The notes: generated by a model from the sequence alone, not told the origin. Shown: positions 1 to 9,120, counted from the stretch's first letter. The stretch: DNA of 28,525 bases from Candidatus Desantisbacteria bacterium CG1_02_49_89 (GCA_001871075.1 MNUP01000063.1:1-28525), one strand, 5' to 3'. A program made the numbers and translations.

Positions 1-1352
1 TGCCTCGGTATACCGTCCTTAAAAATAAAGACTTTTTTGATCACTCCCTGACCCACAGCGCATCTCGCGTGCAGGAAAAATTTATTTCCCAGGGTATTGT
101 CAGCCGTGAAATTCCCCAGGCAGCATAGAAGGCTGTACCTGAATTTCTCGGTTTTTATTGGATTTTCGAAATAAACGGGATTTGACAGGGCGGATCTCCC
201 GTATTCATCCGTTACGCGCACCGTATACCACGCGGAGCCCTTCTCTTTGAAATCATAAAACATCCTGAACCTGTAATTCTTCTGCTTCATCAGTGACTTG
301 AATTCCTTCACTGTATTGCCGTTGCGTATAACCTCAATGCTGCTTATCCGGTTCAAAGCGAAAACCTGGACCCGCGCCGTGTATGTTTTTCCGAGTTCGG
401 GGATCACTGTGCTTCCGGGCGCTGCGCCGTCAACGTCGAATATGACAAATACCGGGCCGTCTGTGACGAAATTATTCCCGTTCCTGATGCATTTCGCGGC
501 GTTTTCAGGACCTGACAGCCCGTCGCTGCCGCAGGTATAGACCCTTTTGCTTCCCGGGCATACGGAGAATTTCCTCTCAAGGCACGCGTCTGTGCTCGCG
601 GTTCCCGGTATTCTTGCGCCCATATTAAGCAGGAGGAAATACATAAGCTGTTCCGCCTCCTTTTTGTAGCAGAAAACGTCAAAACCTTCCGGAGTATTCC
701 CGAGAACCACGTCGGAAAAGACCCTGACGGCTGTCAGCCAGTTCAGCGCCGGGATATTCCCGAACGGATGCGTCACTATTTTCATCCCGTCCATGACCGC
801 GTAATGCCCGTCCAGCGCGTGTTTTATCTCTTTTTCAGCCGTTATAAAAGGATTTTTACTTTTTAATTTTGCAATTTGCAATTTGCAATTTGCAATGTTA
901 TTTAAAATACTTCCCTGTTCCGTCCCGTAGTCCAGCCCTTCAGCGCGCAGGACAAGCCGTGCGTATTTCCAGTCAGGCGGGTTTTCCAGCCCGGGAACCT
1001 TCGAAAGATCGTCGTGGCAAAGGTGCCAGTGGTTATCCCCGCAAAACCAGCCCAGCTTCCTCATATCCGCCCATTTTTTTAGAAGGAATTTTTTTATTAT
1101 CGTCCTGCCTTCCGCGGCCTTTATAGACTCGCAGGCCGGCGCGTAATCAAAACCGCGCGATACTTCTATTTCTATCCTGCCCGGTTTGCACTCGACCCAG
1201 AATTTCCCGTCAGCGTAAAACCTGCTGCCGCTGCCGTAGGTCCTTCCGCTCGCGGACGTTCTTATGACATCGCCGGATCTTACGGTTATCCTGGCAGGGA
1301 TCTTTTTTTTCGTCTGCGCGTCCAGTATATTTCCAACTATTCTGCATTTCAT
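1..1352 (-). CDS. CehA/McbA-type PHP-fold metallohydrolase (partial, cut by window edge)
   Basis: An open frame runs without a stop from an ATG at 1352 to the window edge, about 450 codons, so the C-terminus is missing. Residues 1-70 look like a beta-sandwich (prealbumin/carboxypeptidase-regulatory type). The motif GDNHWHLCHDD at about residues 105-115 matches the metal-binding Gly-Asp-x-His-x-His start of PHP-superfamily CehA/McbA hydrolases. Further candidate ligands are THPFG and the later GTASTDA, which resembles the Gly-x-x-Ser-Asp-Ala/His motif. The family hydrolyses phosphoester or carbamate-like bonds and is often found near sugar-catabolic genes. The start has AGGA about 8 nt upstream. 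Residues about 152-166 are encoded by a heptamer repeat (GCAATTT x3-4) of the type otherwise found in the spacers, and the frame stays open through it. The exact substrate is unknown. Confidence 0.72.
   Translation of the reverse strand, partial: MKCRIVGNILDAQTKKKIPARITVRSGDVIRTSASGRTYGSGSRFYADGKFWVECKPGRIEIEVSRGFDYAPACESIKAAEGRTIIKKFLLKKWADMRKLGWFCGDNHWHLCHDDLSKVPGLENPPDWKYARLVLRAEGLDYGTEQGSILNNIANCKLQIAKLKSKNPFITAEKEIKHALDGHYAVMDGMKIVTHPFGNIPALNWLTAVRVFSDVVLGNTPEGFDVFCYKKEAEQLMYFLLLNMGARIPGTASTDACLERKFSVCPGSKRVYTCGSDGLSGPENAAKCIRNGNNFVTDGPVFVIFDVDGAAPGSTVIPELGKTYTARVQVFALNRISSIEVIRNGNTVKEFKSLMKQKNYRFRMFYDFKEKGSAWYTVRVTDEYGRSALSNPVYFENPIKTEKFRYSLLCCLGNFTADNTLGNKFFLHARCAVGQGVIKKVFIFKDGIPR
870..896. 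repeat. Heptamer repeat inside the CehA-type gene
   Basis: Three complete and one partial copies of gcaattt lie in tandem within the coding frame. The words aatttgcaattt and gcaattt recur in the spacer at 23488-23583. The repeat encodes a short polar stretch (Asn-Ile-Ala-Asn-Cys-Lys-Leu-Gln-Ile-Ala) between the metal-binding region and the conserved helix that follows. Confidence 0.85.
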
Positions 1353-1363
1353 TTCTAATTCCT

Positions 1364-1480
1364 GATGACAGCGATTTTAAAATACGATGTCAGCGATTAA
1401 ATGACGATTTTAAAGATAAAAGAAAGATATCAGCGATAAGGATTTTATCGCTGCAATCGGATCTTTTTATCGCTGCAATC
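1364..1480. repeat. Spacer repeat element A, copy 1 (CAGCGATAA words)
   Basis: An approximately 117-bp element made of ATCGCTG/CAGCGAT words in inverted orientation. It contains a 9-bp perfect stem (CAGCGATAA and TTATCGCTG) around AATCC. The reverse complement of 11063-11180 aligns with it over its whole length with few differences. It fills the spacer between the MFS gene and the CehA-type gene and covers the MFS stop codon, so the last MFS residues (Leu-Gln-Arg-stop) are read from repeat sequence. Confidence 0.9.
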
Positions 1481-2657
1481 TATAATACACAATTTGTAAA
1501 ACAATAACACCCACAACAACGATAATGCAGGCAAGATACGGAGCCCGCAGGGTGTAGTTCTGGGCGAGTATGCCCGCGATCAGAGGGCCCAGCAGGCTGC
1601 CGCTTCCGACAATGGATTCATGGATCCCGGTCCCGGAGCCTTTGCTTGACGCATCGTTCAGACTGTAATACAGGCTTGAAAAATACGCGACCCCGGCTCC
1701 GATCCCGGCAAGCGCGAACCCAATGAAAAAAAGAACATTGTTTGAGGAAAAAATAAAGATCAGGGACCCGGCGGCAATAGCCGCTTCAATAGCCAAAAGG
1801 AATGCGATCTTGTAATGCCACCAGGAAGAGCAGCACAGGATATAGGACGTGACCGCCTGCGACGCGGTTATCGTGAAAAGCATGAATCCCAGTATTTCCG
1901 GGGTGATCCCTATGTCAACCGCGAGTTTCGGGAACAGGAACCTTATTGCGCCGACCACGAACCACACCATGAAATTCGACATCCAGGCGATCTTTAAAAA
2001 AACGTTGGTTAGTTTGTTAGTTGGTTTGCTGGTTGTCTGGTTATTTGTTTCGAGGTTTTGCGGTTTCGAGGTTTCGTGGTTCAAGGAATCATCTTTTGAC
2101 TCTGACACGTTGACACGTTGATACGTTGACACTGCCTTATCTTCTTTCGCCATACTTGTAAAAACCGCTGCCAGCGCGCAGAACGCGGCGCCGATATACG
2201 GCGGGTAAGTAAGGCTTACCGCACTGACCATCCCTGATGCCAGGGTGCCGACGGAAATTCCCGCGCACCATGAAACGCTGAACAACCCCACAGCCCGCAG
2301 GACGTTGCCTTTTGAATTCTTCGCTATCCAGACCTCGATGCACGGCCAGAAAACAGCGGCGCACACGCCGTAGAAACTCACGAACGCGAAAAGCAGGAAT
2401 ATTGATCTCAGGGACGGCAGGACCAGGCATGCAGCGGCTGAAAGCAGCGCGGCAATAAAAACAAGCTTCTTGCTGCCCGTCCTGTCGCACATCCTGCCGA
2501 ATAAAGGCGTTAAAAATGTATAAAAGATCCCGAAAAGAAAACCGAACATCCCCAGCGCTAAAGGGCCCGCGCCGAGTTTTATGGCGATCAGCGGCACAAC
2601 GAAAAATACCATGCCTATCGACGCATCCATAAAAAAAGCCGCGAAATATAATGACAT
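1467..2657 (-). CDS. Major facilitator superfamily transporter
   Basis: 396 residues with about 12 hydrophobic segments, the usual MFS length and layout. The loop after TM2 carries GRMCDRTGSKK (residues 54-64), close to the MFS signature Gly-x-x-x-Asp-Arg-x-Gly-Arg-Arg. It probably imports a sugar or glycoside across the inner membrane. It lies downstream of the cytosolic GH106-like glycosidase, which fits uptake followed by intracellular cleavage. The ATG at 2657 has AGGAG 7 nt upstream. The central TM6-TM7 loop (about residues 175-219) is unusual: it is coded by three successive blocks of spacer-type repeat and is rich in Ser, Thr, Asn, Gln and Lys. The last residues and the stop lie in repeat element A. 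The substrate cannot be read from the sequence. Confidence 0.85.
   Translation of the reverse strand: MSLYFAAFFMDASIGMVFFVVPLIAIKLGAGPLALGMFGFLFGIFYTFLTPLFGRMCDRTGSKKLVFIAALLSAAACLVLPSLRSIFLLFAFVSFYGVCAAVFWPCIEVWIAKNSKGNVLRAVGLFSVSWCAGISVGTLASGMVSAVSLTYPPYIGAAFCALAAVFTSMAKEDKAVSTYQRVNVSESKDDSLNHETSKPQNLETNNQTTSKPTNKLTNVFLKIAWMSNFMVWFVVGAIRFLFPKLAVDIGITPEILGFMLFTITASQAVTSYILCCSSWWHYKIAFLLAIEAAIAAGSLIFIFSSNNVLFFIGFALAGIGAGVAYFSSLYYSLNDASSKGSGTGIHESIVGSGSLLGPLIAGILAQNYTLRAPYLACIIVVVGVIVLQIVYYRLQR
2008..2133. repeat. Three word-repeat blocks in frame within the MFS loop
   Basis: Forward-strand blocks are gttagtttgttagttggttt-type, gtttcgaggttttgcggttt-type and tgacacgttgacacgttgat-type. The last is the reverse complement of the word gtgtcaacgtatcaa that is tandem at 2675-2706. 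All three keep the MFS frame open. They encode about 43 residues of the hydrophilic central loop. Confidence 0.85.
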
Positions 2658-2971
2658 GAATCACTCCTAAAAGCGTGTCAACGTATCAAAGTGTCAACGT
2701 ATCAAAGTAAAAAAGTTTATAGAGTTTATAAAGTTTACATAGTTTACAGAGTATAAATCTCAGTAACCTCAGTACCCTCAGTGGCAGAACAGGTATTTCT
2801 CTGTGTCTCCGTGCCTCTGTGGTGATATTCAAAATAAAAAAGGAGACGGTTAAATTGTTTTCGTAGGGCAAACCTTCAGGTTTGCGGTTTCGCAAGGCTC
2901 CCTCCTATCAAAATTGGCGGGTCTTCGAAAAGCCTTGCCCTACATAAACCATACCTGTCTCCTTGCTAAAA
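2658..2971. repeat. Composite repeat spacer between glycosidase and MFS genes
   Basis: A 314-bp stretch with no credible gene. From left to right it holds gtgtcaacgtatcaaa twice (2675-2706), agtttata/agtttaca words (2713-2755), cctcagta words (2761-2785), the ctctgtgtctccgtgcctct phrase (2800-2819), and a nested inverted structure. In that structure the outer arms AAGGAGAC (2840-2847) and GTCTCCTT (2957-2964) enclose the inner arms GTAGGGCAA (2863-2871) and TTGCCCTAC (2935-2943). These in turn enclose the hairpin CAAACCT-TC-AGGTTTG. A closely similar GTAGGGCAAACC hairpin occurs near 28273. The structure starts 8 nt after the glycosidase stop codon. Confidence 0.85.
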
Positions 2972-5900
2972 TCAAATTTCCACGCCGTATTTGACAAAGA
3001 AATAATCGTCCTTCCAGTTCGCCTCATCGGTGAAATCGTGCGGCCCGACCCCGAAAAGCTCTCCCTGCTTATGGTGGGGGCCCAGAAGGTTGTGCAGGCT
3101 GTGCGCGAGCTCAAGCGTTATCTTGTTTTCGCCTTTTTTCAGGGCGTCCGTAATATCGAGCTTGAACGGCGGGAAGATCATCAGGCCTTCCGGCTTACCG
3201 TTTATCTTCACTGCCGTAACGATCGCGTTAAGCCTGCTGAATTCAAGGTTGTACCTGCGGCCCTTCTCCTTGTCGATATTAACGGTCTGGCTCAGGGAGA
3301 TCGTCCCCGCGAAAAAAGGATATCCCTGGTCCACCAGATCCCCGGTCACCAGTGTTTTCCGTTCAGGCACAAGCCTGAATTCCTTCCTGTCCTTATGCTC
3401 CACCGCAAAATCACCGACGATATAGCAGGACTCGAGCTCCACGCCGTCTTTTGTGTATATCATCGTCCCGGGCTTTATGGGAAGCCTGAAATCGCAGGAA
3501 AGCGCAACAGTGTTCTCTCCCATTTTCACGAATTGCCTGATGTCTATTTTTTTGAACGAAGTATCCGTCCAGTATCCGGTATCCCGGTATTTCACGGTTT
3601 TCCCGTTCACTTTTACGCCGTATATTTCGGGTTTCTCCATAACGAAGAACAGCCTTGCGTCCTCCGGCATCTCATAATCCATGTTAAAGTCTAGTTCCAT
3701 TTCAACGTTGATACTTTGACACGATGCCTGCCCGCCAACGCTTTCTGGGCGGGACACGTTGACACGTTTTTCCGCCTCCGCCTGCACCTTCCACACCGGC
3801 ACCTTCGACTCGGTCCATCCCTGATCCCCAATCCTGTACCTTCGGCAGTAGTCAAGGGTGAGCGCGTTCATGTCCTTCCGTTCGAAGGTCCATTCATTCT
3901 TCAGCCTGACCTTCTCTTCCTTTATCTTTTTTTCATTTGCCGGCAGGATCTCGCTCAGGAAATGCTTGAGGGCTATGCCTTTCCTCTCCACCATGATAAG
4001 ATGCGAGCCCGCGGGGCTGAAATCAAGCTCAATCTGTGTTTTGTTCCCTTTAACCCGGAACGGGATCTCGGCGATCTTGCCTGTAAAAAGGTCCCACTCC
4101 TCCGCTTTCCCGAGTGAATTCAGTGTTACAGTCGTGCTGAACTCCTTTTCCTGGTCAGTGTTGCACAGGAAAAATATATCAGCGTCTTCGGTTGTTCTGT
4201 GCTGGTAGTAGATAGCGGGAACGCCTGCTTTTTTCTTATCCGCAACAGTCACTTCAGGATCAAGCATCTCGTCCAGTAATACTTTCAAATTGTCTTTATT
4301 TGCAGGAATTACCTTTATACTACTAATAAACTCCTTTAATTCATCCGAAGCCTGGCAATCCACCATTGTTGGTGCGGGTTCTAACGCAATAACTTTACCC
4401 CCACTGTTCTTAAATTCCTTCAGTAGCTTGAATGTATTTTTTCTCAGTGTTATTGAAGACGGGATAATGACCAGCTCGTACCTGGATCCGCCCACCTGCA
4501 GGCGCGGCAGTCTTTTCATGAAAGCGCCGTCGTAATAACCTTTATTCCCGTCCATGCCCTTTGCAGGCTGTTCAACCCAGGAAAGCCGGGCGTATTTCTC
4601 CATCAGTTTTTCGTCCCCGTAATCATAATCCCTCTGCAGGGAGCAGAGGTCAATGCTCAGCCGCTCGAACGCGCTGCTCATTTCATTGCATTTTGCCGCG
4701 TCAAGCCTGCTGTACGCCACCCAGGCGCTGCCCATCGGATGCATCAGCAGGATATCGCATTTGTGCTTTCCCCTTGTAAGCATGTAAGTAAGGCGGGTGA
4801 AATAATCCTCGATCACCCTGTTGTATTTCCACCACGGCTGCTGAAAATAGATATTAGGCGGGAAGTCGCGCTTGCGGCATCCCTTCATTGAATAGAGCGA
4901 AAGGTGGTGGTTCAGGATATTTATGCCCAGGACGAATTCCCAGTCCCCTATCCATTTCCTCCCGGTGAACGAGAAATTCTGCCCGGAACAGCCGTACGTC
5001 TCGGAAAGCGTTCTCAGCCTGCCCAGCTGGTGGGCGGCGCTTGAACACTGTTTCGGGGTCATTACGTTTGAAATGTTGCGGCAGAGATGGTCTATGCCCG
5101 GCACGTGCATGTATTCGTAATGCGGCATTGCCGCCCCGATGCACAGGATCTGGCTTTCCAGCGTGTCCTCGCAAAGATAATGGCCGGCGTACCTTAAATT
5201 GCGCTCCTCGCACCAGTCATACATTTTCTTTGAATACGACTCAAGGAAAAGGTCTGTCGCAGCCTCCCAGTAATCATAACGCGCTTTCTCGCACCCCTCC
5301 CCCGGGAAGAAAAGAAGAGGCAGTTTTTCCATTATATCGTAGCCTTTCCTCTTCCTGAAATATTCCTGGAAGCCGCCTGTCCAGGGTATGACGCACACCT
5401 TTTTTGAAGGATCAGAAGGCGAAAAAGCCCCTCCCTGGAACGTGAAATAGTTCGGCTCATCCGTGAATATCCCCGGTATGCTTTTCCCGAACTCGCTGCC
5501 GAATTCCCTGTAATACGCTTCGTGGGTGACTTCAATGAAATCATCCACCGCTTCCGGGTTCATGGTGTCAAGGTAGGTCTGGTTATTGTACCAGGGGTTT
5601 GGCGGGCCTGTTATCACGCGCGTCGAAACGATGTTTTCTCCTTCAATAGTGCATTCAAGCCCCTTCATCTTGTTTTCGTCTTTGGCAGTTACAATACCGC
5701 CGGCAAACCCGGAAGGCCACCTGTCCTCATCATACAGCCAGGCACCCATCCCTCTTTTCTTCGCCTCGGAAACGCAGGTCCTTATCCTTTTCATCCATTC
5801 CTTGGTAAGATAAGGCGTGATAAGCCCGATGCGGGAATGCATAAAGAAACCGCCCCAGCCGTTTTCATCCATTTCCTTTATCTGCCTTGCGAGTTCCTTG

Positions 5901-5989
5901 TCCTCAAGGTCATCGTTCCAGGACCAGAACGGCGCTCCCCTGAATTCCTTTCCCGGCTCCTTAAAACCTTTTTTTATATCCTCCGCCAC
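2972..5989 (-). CDS. Large GH106-like glycoside hydrolase with C-terminal sugar-binding-type domains
   Basis: About 1005 residues. The N-terminal third carries a barrel-start signature (GAPFWSWND, then a Gly-Gly-Phe-Phe-Met-His segment, then WLYDEDRWPSG). This is typical of large uncharacterised hydrolases related to GH106 alpha-L-rhamnosidases. A middle segment (about residues 490-545, ELVIIPSSITLRK) resembles the Rossmann-like trimerisation domain of GH42-type enzymes. The last 300 residues look like two galactose-binding-like beta-sandwiches. There is no signal peptide, so it is probably cytosolic. I place the start at GTG 5989, preceded by AAGGGGGAA with good spacing; an in-frame GTG at 6013 is possible and lies beside repeat sequence. 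About residues 743-761 are coded by a spacer-type repeat insertion. The rhamnosidase specificity is a guess; the glycosidase call is firmer. Confidence 0.75.
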   Translation of the reverse strand: MAEDIKKGFKEPGKEFRGAPFWSWNDDLEDKELARQIKEMDENGWGGFFMHSRIGLITPYLTKEWMKRIRTCVSEAKKRGMGAWLYDEDRWPSGFAGGIVTAKDENKMKGLECTIEGENIVSTRVITGPPNPWYNNQTYLDTMNPEAVDDFIEVTHEAYYREFGSEFGKSIPGIFTDEPNYFTFQGGAFSPSDPSKKVCVIPWTGGFQEYFRKRKGYDIMEKLPLLFFPGEGCEKARYDYWEAATDLFLESYSKKMYDWCEERNLRYAGHYLCEDTLESQILCIGAAMPHYEYMHVPGIDHLCRNISNVMTPKQCSSAAHQLGRLRTLSETYGCSGQNFSFTGRKWIGDWEFVLGINILNHHLSLYSMKGCRKRDFPPNIYFQQPWWKYNRVIEDYFTRLTYMLTRGKHKCDILLMHPMGSAWVAYSRLDAAKCNEMSSAFERLSIDLCSLQRDYDYGDEKLMEKYARLSWVEQPAKGMDGNKGYYDGAFMKRLPRLQVGGSRYELVIIPSSITLRKNTFKLLKEFKNSGGKVIALEPAPTMVDCQASDELKEFISSIKVIPANKDNLKVLLDEMLDPEVTVADKKKAGVPAIYYQHRTTEDADIFFLCNTDQEKEFSTTVTLNSLGKAEEWDLFTGKIAEIPFRVKGNKTQIELDFSPAGSHLIMVERKGIALKHFLSEILPANEKKIKEEKVRLKNEWTFERKDMNALTLDYCRRYRIGDQGWTESKVPVWKVQAEAEKRVNVSRPESVGGQASCQSINVEMELDFNMDYEMPEDARLFFVMEKPEIYGVKVNGKTVKYRDTGYWTDTSFKKIDIRQFVKMGENTVALSCDFRLPIKPGTMIYTKDGVELESCYIVGDFAVEHKDRKEFRLVPERKTLVTGDLVDQGYPFFAGTISLSQTVNIDKEKGRRYNLEFSRLNAIVTAVKINGKPEGLMIFPPFKLDITDALKKGENKITLELAHSLHNLLGPHHKQGELFGVGPHDFTDEANWKDDYFFVKYGVEI
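3709..3765. repeat. Spacer-type repeat in frame within the glycosidase gene
   Basis: The forward strand reads caacgttgatactttgacac, then a small hairpin (CCCGCC and GGGCGGG arms around AACGCTTTCT), then gacacgttgacacg. The first and last parts are the ACGTTGACAC words seen in the MFS gene and at 2675-2706. The frame stays open, giving a peptide around RVNVS and SINVE between two beta-strands of a predicted sugar-binding domain. Confidence 0.85.
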
Positions 5990-6013
5990 GTCTTCCCCCT
6001 TAAATATAGTCAC

Positions 6014-6077
6014 GAGTCATGTGTCATGAGTCATGAGTTATAATCCACTAAAGACAAATGACTATTGACTAATGACT
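6014..6077. repeat. Word-repeat spacer between cimA and the glycosidase gene
   Basis: The forward strand has gagtcat, gtgtcatgagtcatgagtta and then the related words aatgactattgactaatgac. The repeat overlaps the end of cimA: the final Ser-His and the TAG stop are read from an AGTCATTAGTCA word. Confidence 0.8.
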
Positions 6078-7634
6078 GCTCTTCTCTTCTTTCATGAGCT
6101 TGTATTCAATACTGTCAACAAGGGCCTGCCACGACGCTTCTATGATGTTCTCCGAAACCCCCACGGTGCCCCAGGTATCCTCATCGTCGCTTGATTCGAT
6201 CAGCACGCGCGTTTTAGCCCCGGTCGCTGTCTCCGGATTTATGATCCTCACCTTGTAGTCAGTCAGGTGCATTTCCTTCAGGACCGGATAGAACTGCTCC
6301 AAAGCCTTGCGCAGGGCGTTGTCAAGCGCGTTTACAGGGCCGTCTCCCAGCGCGGCGGTATGTTCTTCCTTGCCTTTTACGGTCAGCCTTATAGTGGCTT
6401 CCGAAACCATCTTGCCGTCGTGCTTTTCAACAACAACCTTGAAGCCCTTCAGGTTGAACGCCTTTTTATGCTGCCCGATGATCTTTCTGACCATGAGCTC
6501 GAATGACGCTTCAGCGCCTTCGAACTGGTAACCTTCGTGCTCAAGGTCTTTTAATTTCTTTAAGATACTGCCGATCTTCTTGTCGTCCTTTTTCAGGTCA
6601 AGCCCGAATTCCTCCGCTTTGAATACAATGCTGCTTTTGCCTGAAAGCTCGGAAACCAGGATCCTGCGCTTGTTCCCGACCTTCTCAGGCTCAATGTGCT
6701 CATAGCTCCTGCTCTGTTTCTGGACGGCATCCGCGTGCACCCCGGCTTTGTGCACGAAAGCGCTTAGGCCCACATACGGCTGGTTTACCTGCGGCACAAG
6801 ATTAGCTATCTCAGCCACAAAATGCGATACCTCGGTAAGCATTGCGAGGGACCTGTCGCTGACGCAGTCTATCCCGAGTTTAAGCTTAAGGTTGGGGATC
6901 ACGGAACAGAGATTCGCGTTGCCGCTTCTTTCCCCGTACCCGTTTATCGTGCCCTGTACTTGTACAGCGCCTTCTTTTACCGCCACAATAGTGTTCGCTA
7001 CAGCGGCATCAGAATCGTTATGCATATGCGCGCCCAGAGTGACTTTCACAGTTTTCCCGGCTTCCCTGAACGCGGCCCTGACCTCATCAGGCATCGCGCC
7101 GCCGTTCGTGTCGCACAGGACGATCACATCAGCTCCTGCTTCTTCCGCTGCTTTCAAAGTTTTAAGAGCGTATCCCGGGTCATCCCTGAACCCGTCGAAA
7201 AAGTGCTCAGCGTCGTAAAAAACTTCCTTTGTTTTTTCTTTCAGGAAGGCAATTGTGTCCCTTATCATTTCCATGTTCTCTTCAGGGGTAGTTTTCAGGA
7301 CCTCCTTCACGTGCAGAAGCCAGGATTTCCCGAAAACTGTTATAACATCGGTTCCCGCCCTGACAAGCGTCTGAAGGTTTGTGTCTTCCCCGGCTTTCTT
7401 GTGCGGTTTTCTCGTGCTGCCGAAACTTGCTATTTTTGAATTTTTCAACCGCAGGGATCTTACTTTCTGGAAGAAGCCGATATCCTTCGGATTGGACCCG
7501 GGCCACCCGCCTTCGATATAATGCATGCCCAGCGCGTCAAGTTTTTTCGCGATCTTCAGTTTATCTTCGAGGGAGAAAGAAACCCCTTCTCCCTGCGCGC
7601 CGTCGCGCAAAGTCGTATCGTAGATTTTAACCAT
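6069..7634 (-). CDS. cimA: (R)-citramalate synthase
   Basis: 521 residues of the DRE-TIM metallolyase family (2-isopropylmalate/homocitrate/citramalate synthases). It condenses pyruvate and acetyl-CoA to citramalate, the first step of the threonine-independent route to 2-oxobutyrate and isoleucine. Visible evidence: the N-terminal [12 protein letters not shown] with catalytic Arg10 and Asp11; metal ligands in GAHMHNDSD (His203, His205); the family motif [12 protein letters not shown] (231-242); and a C-terminal regulatory LeuA-dimer-like domain (about 380-510) that probably senses an amino acid end product. The length and the [11 protein letters not shown] segment fit the CimA-type clade better than LeuA. 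The ATG at 7634 follows AAGGAGTAAAT. The stop codon lies in spacer-type repeat. A second, decayed copy of the first codons of such a gene sits at 9205-9243. Confidence 0.9.
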   Translation of the reverse strand: MVKIYDTTLRDGAQGEGVSFSLEDKLKIAKKLDALGMHYIEGGWPGSNPKDIGFFQKVRSLRLKNSKIASFGSTRKPHKKAGEDTNLQTLVRAGTDVITVFGKSWLLHVKEVLKTTPEENMEMIRDTIAFLKEKTKEVFYDAEHFFDGFRDDPGYALKTLKAAEEAGADVIVLCDTNGGAMPDEVRAAFREAGKTVKVTLGAHMHNDSDAAVANTIVAVKEGAVQVQGTINGYGERSGNANLCSVIPNLKLKLGIDCVSDRSLAMLTEVSHFVAEIANLVPQVNQPYVGLSAFVHKAGVHADAVQKQSRSYEHIEPEKVGNKRRILVSELSGKSSIVFKAEEFGLDLKKDDKKIGSILKKLKDLEHEGYQFEGAEASFELMVRKIIGQHKKAFNLKGFKVVVEKHDGKMVSEATIRLTVKGKEEHTAALGDGPVNALDNALRKALEQFYPVLKEMHLTDYKVRIINPETATGAKTRVLIESSDDEDTWGTVGVSENIIEASWQALVDSIEYKLMKEEKSSH

Positions 7635-7675
7635 ATTTACTCCTTATTATTCTTTGTTATTAATATATCTTATTC

Positions 7676-9082
7676 TTATTTAATTTTAATCATATCTATG
7701 AATTCTCTTAGTTGTGGAAATAAAGCATTTATTTTAACAATTTGATACGCACACTGCAATGCCATCAACTTTTCTCCCTGTTCCAAAAATAACAATCCTG
7801 CCTGATAAAAATCATCACATGCTGATTCTTTGTGATCAAGCGCTTTGTTAGCCATTCCTCGTCCATTATATGCAAGTGCATTTTTTGGATCAAGGTCTAT
7901 AGTTAACGTATAATCATCTACGGCTTTTTTGTAATCTTTTTTATTTAAATAAGCAATTCCACGATTATAATAAACTATTGATCTACCGGGATCTAGTTCG
8001 ATCGCTTTTGTATAATCTTCTATTGCCAGGTCCTGGAAACCTTTAATATCAAAAGCGCTTCCGCGGTTGCAGTATGCTGCCGTATCTTTTGGATTTGACG
8101 CAATTACTTTAGTAAAATCATTTATCGCCTTGTCTATCTCTCCCTTTCTGGCATAAACAACACCTCTTCGAGAATAAACATCTATAAGTCCAGTATCCAA
8201 ATTTATAGCCTTACTCCAATCCTTTATTGCTTTTTCGTATTCACCTTTATCACTGTATGTATTGGCTCGGTTATAATATGCAAAAGCGTTCAGGGGATCT
8301 ATTTCAATTTCTTTATCAAAATCTTCTAAAGCTTCAAAAATACGCCCTTCATTTAAATAAATTATTCCGCGATAACAATGAACCATAACGTGCTTTGGAT
8401 CAAGCTTGATCGTCTTGTTGTAATCTTCTATGGCTCTTTTATAATCACCCTTTCTGTCATATGCTACCCCGCGGTTATAATGGGCATAAGTAAATGTATT
8501 TTCCAATTCAATCACTTTAGTATAGTCTAGAATGGCACTGTCATAATCAGAATTATATATATAGGCGTTTCCTCGATTGTAGTATGCCTCGTAACTTCCT
8601 GGTTCAAGTTGAATAAATTTAGTAAGATCTATAATTGCTTTACCATAATAACCTTTCTTGCCAAAAGATATACCCCGATTAAAATAAACAGATGTTTCTT
8701 TCGGATCCAATTCTATCGCTTTGGTGTAATCTTTAATCGCATCTTCTTCCTGACCTTTTATACTGAAAATATAACCACGGCAGATATAAATATATGCATC
8801 TTCTTTGTTTAATTCGATCGCTTTATTATAATCCTTTAAAGCTTCATCGAGATTTTCTATATCGGCAAAAGCACTACCCCGGTAGTAATATAATAAATAA
8901 TTTGCATCCAGTTCAATTGCTTTAGTATAGTATTCGATTTTTATAGAAGGTGTGTCTGTTTCTTCAGCTTTCTTGAGCCATTCTCTGGATTTATTTTGAT
9001 TTAAAGATAAAGTTTCTTCTGCAAAACAAATTGTATAAATAACAGAATGTAACAATACTATTAAAACTAATCTCTTTCTCAT
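7676..9082 (-). CDS. Secreted TPR-repeat protein (11 or more repeats)
   Basis: About 468 residues. The N-terminus MRKRLVLIVLLHSVIYTICF is a signal peptide, probably cut before AEETLS, so the protein is periplasmic or exported. At least 11 successive 34-residue TPR units follow, each with Tyr-x-Asn-Arg-Gly and a terminal Lys-Ala-Ile-Glu-Leu-Asp-Pro. It therefore acts as a protein-interaction scaffold with no catalytic domain. The C-terminal block (CDDFYQAGLLFLEQG) recurs in the TPR protein at 14071-14718, so the two are paralogues. I chose the ATG at 9082 (GGGG just upstream) over a TTG at 9094. Its bases are clearly richer in A and T than the adjacent cimA, suggesting acquisition. The binding partner is unknown. 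Confidence 0.85.
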   Translation of the reverse strand: MRKRLVLIVLLHSVIYTICFAEETLSLNQNKSREWLKKAEETDTPSIKIEYYTKAIELDANYLLYYYRGSAFADIENLDEALKDYNKAIELNKEDAYIYICRGYIFSIKGQEEDAIKDYTKAIELDPKETSVYFNRGISFGKKGYYGKAIIDLTKFIQLEPGSYEAYYNRGNAYIYNSDYDSAILDYTKVIELENTFTYAHYNRGVAYDRKGDYKRAIEDYNKTIKLDPKHVMVHCYRGIIYLNEGRIFEALEDFDKEIEIDPLNAFAYYNRANTYSDKGEYEKAIKDWSKAINLDTGLIDVYSRRGVVYARKGEIDKAINDFTKVIASNPKDTAAYCNRGSAFDIKGFQDLAIEDYTKAIELDPGRSIVYYNRGIAYLNKKDYKKAVDDYTLTIDLDPKNALAYNGRGMANKALDHKESACDDFYQAGLLFLEQGEKLMALQCAYQIVKINALFPQLREFIDMIKIK

Positions 9083-9120
9083 TACATACCCCAAAAATAA
9101 TCAGGTATTTAGATTTAAAT

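Noticed and set aside
2686-2895. 69-residue minus-strand ORF containing TTEARRHRE and KLYKLYKL
   Set aside because: It is a translation of word repeats and the CTCTGTGTCTCCGTG phrase; the same kind of peptide arises by chance in many genomes with these spacers.
2963-3694. 243-residue plus-strand ORF
   Set aside because: It lies opposite the well-supported glycosidase gene and has no recognisable family pattern; it is a shadow of that gene's codon use.
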